Shown piece by piece: positions 62,846-63,225 of a DNA stretch of 63,225 bases (positions within the stretch are counted from its first letter, which is position 1; every line of letters begins with the position of its first letter). The position numbers were made by a program, and so were the translations under genes. A model generated the notes under the pieces. That model did no database searches and had not been told where the DNA came from. It saw only the letters and a list, made by a program, of their open reading frames with translations. Origin of the DNA: Singulisphaera sp. GP187 (GTDB lineage Bacteria > Planctomycetota > Phycisphaerae > Phycisphaerales > SM1A02). The stretch is from positions 1 through 63,225 of the forward strand of contig CAMBMO010000011.1 of assembly GCA_945868805.1 (NCBI GenBank), in the 5' to 3' direction.

Positions 62846-63225
62846 ATGGCGGAACTTGCAAAGGTTCGCTTGAATGCGCTCGTCGTCGTGACTGCAGGAG
62901 TAGGCTTTGTTGTGGCGACATCGACCACGCCGAACTGGGTTGCCCTCATGTGGACATTGATCGGGACTGCACTATCGGCGACGAGCGCGTCGATCTTCAA
63001 CCAACTCATCGAGAGCCCCCGCGACGCGCTGATGGCACGCACGGAGAACCGGCCGCTCCCGAAGCAAACCATTTCAAAACCTATGGCATTCCTCGTCGCA
63101 GTTCTCGCGGGATACGCTGGATGGGCGTTGCTGCTCTGGGCCGCTGGATGGCTTCCAGCAACACTCGCAACCGCAAACATCGCGCTTTACGCGCTCGTCT
63201 ACACGCCGCTGAAACCGCTCACGTC
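62846..63225 (+). CDS. ctaB: Protoheme IX farnesyltransferase CtaB/CyoE, 3' truncated by window end
   Basis: The first 126 codons are visible. MAELAKVRLNALVVVTAGVG is the family start. FNQLIESPRDALMARTENRPLP contains the conserved N-x-x-x-E-x-x-x-D-x-x-M-x-R-T and R-P-L-P motifs of the prenyl-diphosphate site, and YTPLKPLT matches YTPLKRxT. The enzyme makes heme O, the substrate of CtaA, and the two genes are divergent neighbours. ATG 62846 is chosen; in-frame GTGs at 62843 and 62828 are possible. Confidence 0.93.
   Translation, partial: MAELAKVRLNALVVVTAGVGFVVATSTTPNWVALMWTLIGTALSATSASIFNQLIESPRDALMARTENRPLPKQTISKPMAFLVAVLAGYAGWALLLWAAGWLPATLATANIALYALVYTPLKPLT

Overview
The window looks like chromosome of a diderm member of the Planctomycetota, most likely the Phycisphaerae. 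The evidence is an adjacent pair of planctomycete-type cytochrome-c/DUF1549/DUF1553 and DUF1501 genes, a broken gene ending in the paired DLA-x-VLG-x-WG motif of planctomycete surface proteins, a secretin and an OprB-type porin (outer membrane), and many Cys-type lipoprotein signals. GC content is moderately high, so long antisense ORFs are common and most are shadows. I see no phage, IS element, CRISPR array or plasmid genes.

Layout. 0-5 kb: photolyase, an isolated succinylarginine dihydrolase, a chagasin-like lipoprotein, a P-loop kinase-like protein and a hypothetical gene. 5.3-9.2 kb: two MHS-family transporters with a PqqB-like metallo-hydrolase lipoprotein between them. 9.1-13.1 kb: an FdhF/YdeP-type molybdo-oxidoreductase with FdhD, divergent from a lipoprotein beta-carbonic anhydrase. 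13.4-22.2 kb: a third MFS transporter, then a probable envelope-glycan region: GT9 plus a GtrA-GT39 fusion on the minus strand, divergent from a sialidase-like/membrane/DUF4139 operon joined by ATGA overlaps. 22.4-33.9 kb: the DUF1501-PSD1 pair, HutD, a second chagasin-like protein, tRNA-Arg(UCU), a GYF-like protein, a lipoprotein, adenine deaminase, a Ca2+/H+ antiporter and a thioredoxin-fold protein without its cysteines. 33.9-41.4 kb: an alpha-glucan operon (GH13, 4-alpha-glucanotransferase, glucan phosphorylase) divergent from a MalK/UgpC-like ATPase with no permease, then a SYLF lipoprotein.

41.5-55.2 kb is the most coherent system: a hybrid type IV pilus / type II secretion locus in two divergent arms. 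The minus arm encodes three minor pseudopilins, a GspK/PilX-like protein, a secretin and a TPR lipoprotein. The plus arm encodes a GspG-like major pseudopilin, PilM-, PilN-, PilO- and PilP-like proteins, the GspE ATPase and the GspF platform protein. A 17-bp stem-loop separates the pilin from pilM and may set pilin excess over machinery. No prepilin peptidase and no retraction ATPase lie in the window. A frameshifted remnant of a surface-protein gene follows the minus arm.

55.2-63.2 kb: a Ser/Thr kinase with a PEGA tail, a small membrane protein, a secreted propeller-like protein, an OprB porin, a prenyltransferase/squalene-cyclase-repeat protein, and a divergent CtaA/CtaB heme A pair. CtaA has an extra N-terminal membrane domain; CtaB runs off the right edge.

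Limits: all assignments come from reading motifs by eye, without searches or folding software. Several starts are judged from Shine-Dalgarno sites or ATGA overlaps and are flagged where uncertain.
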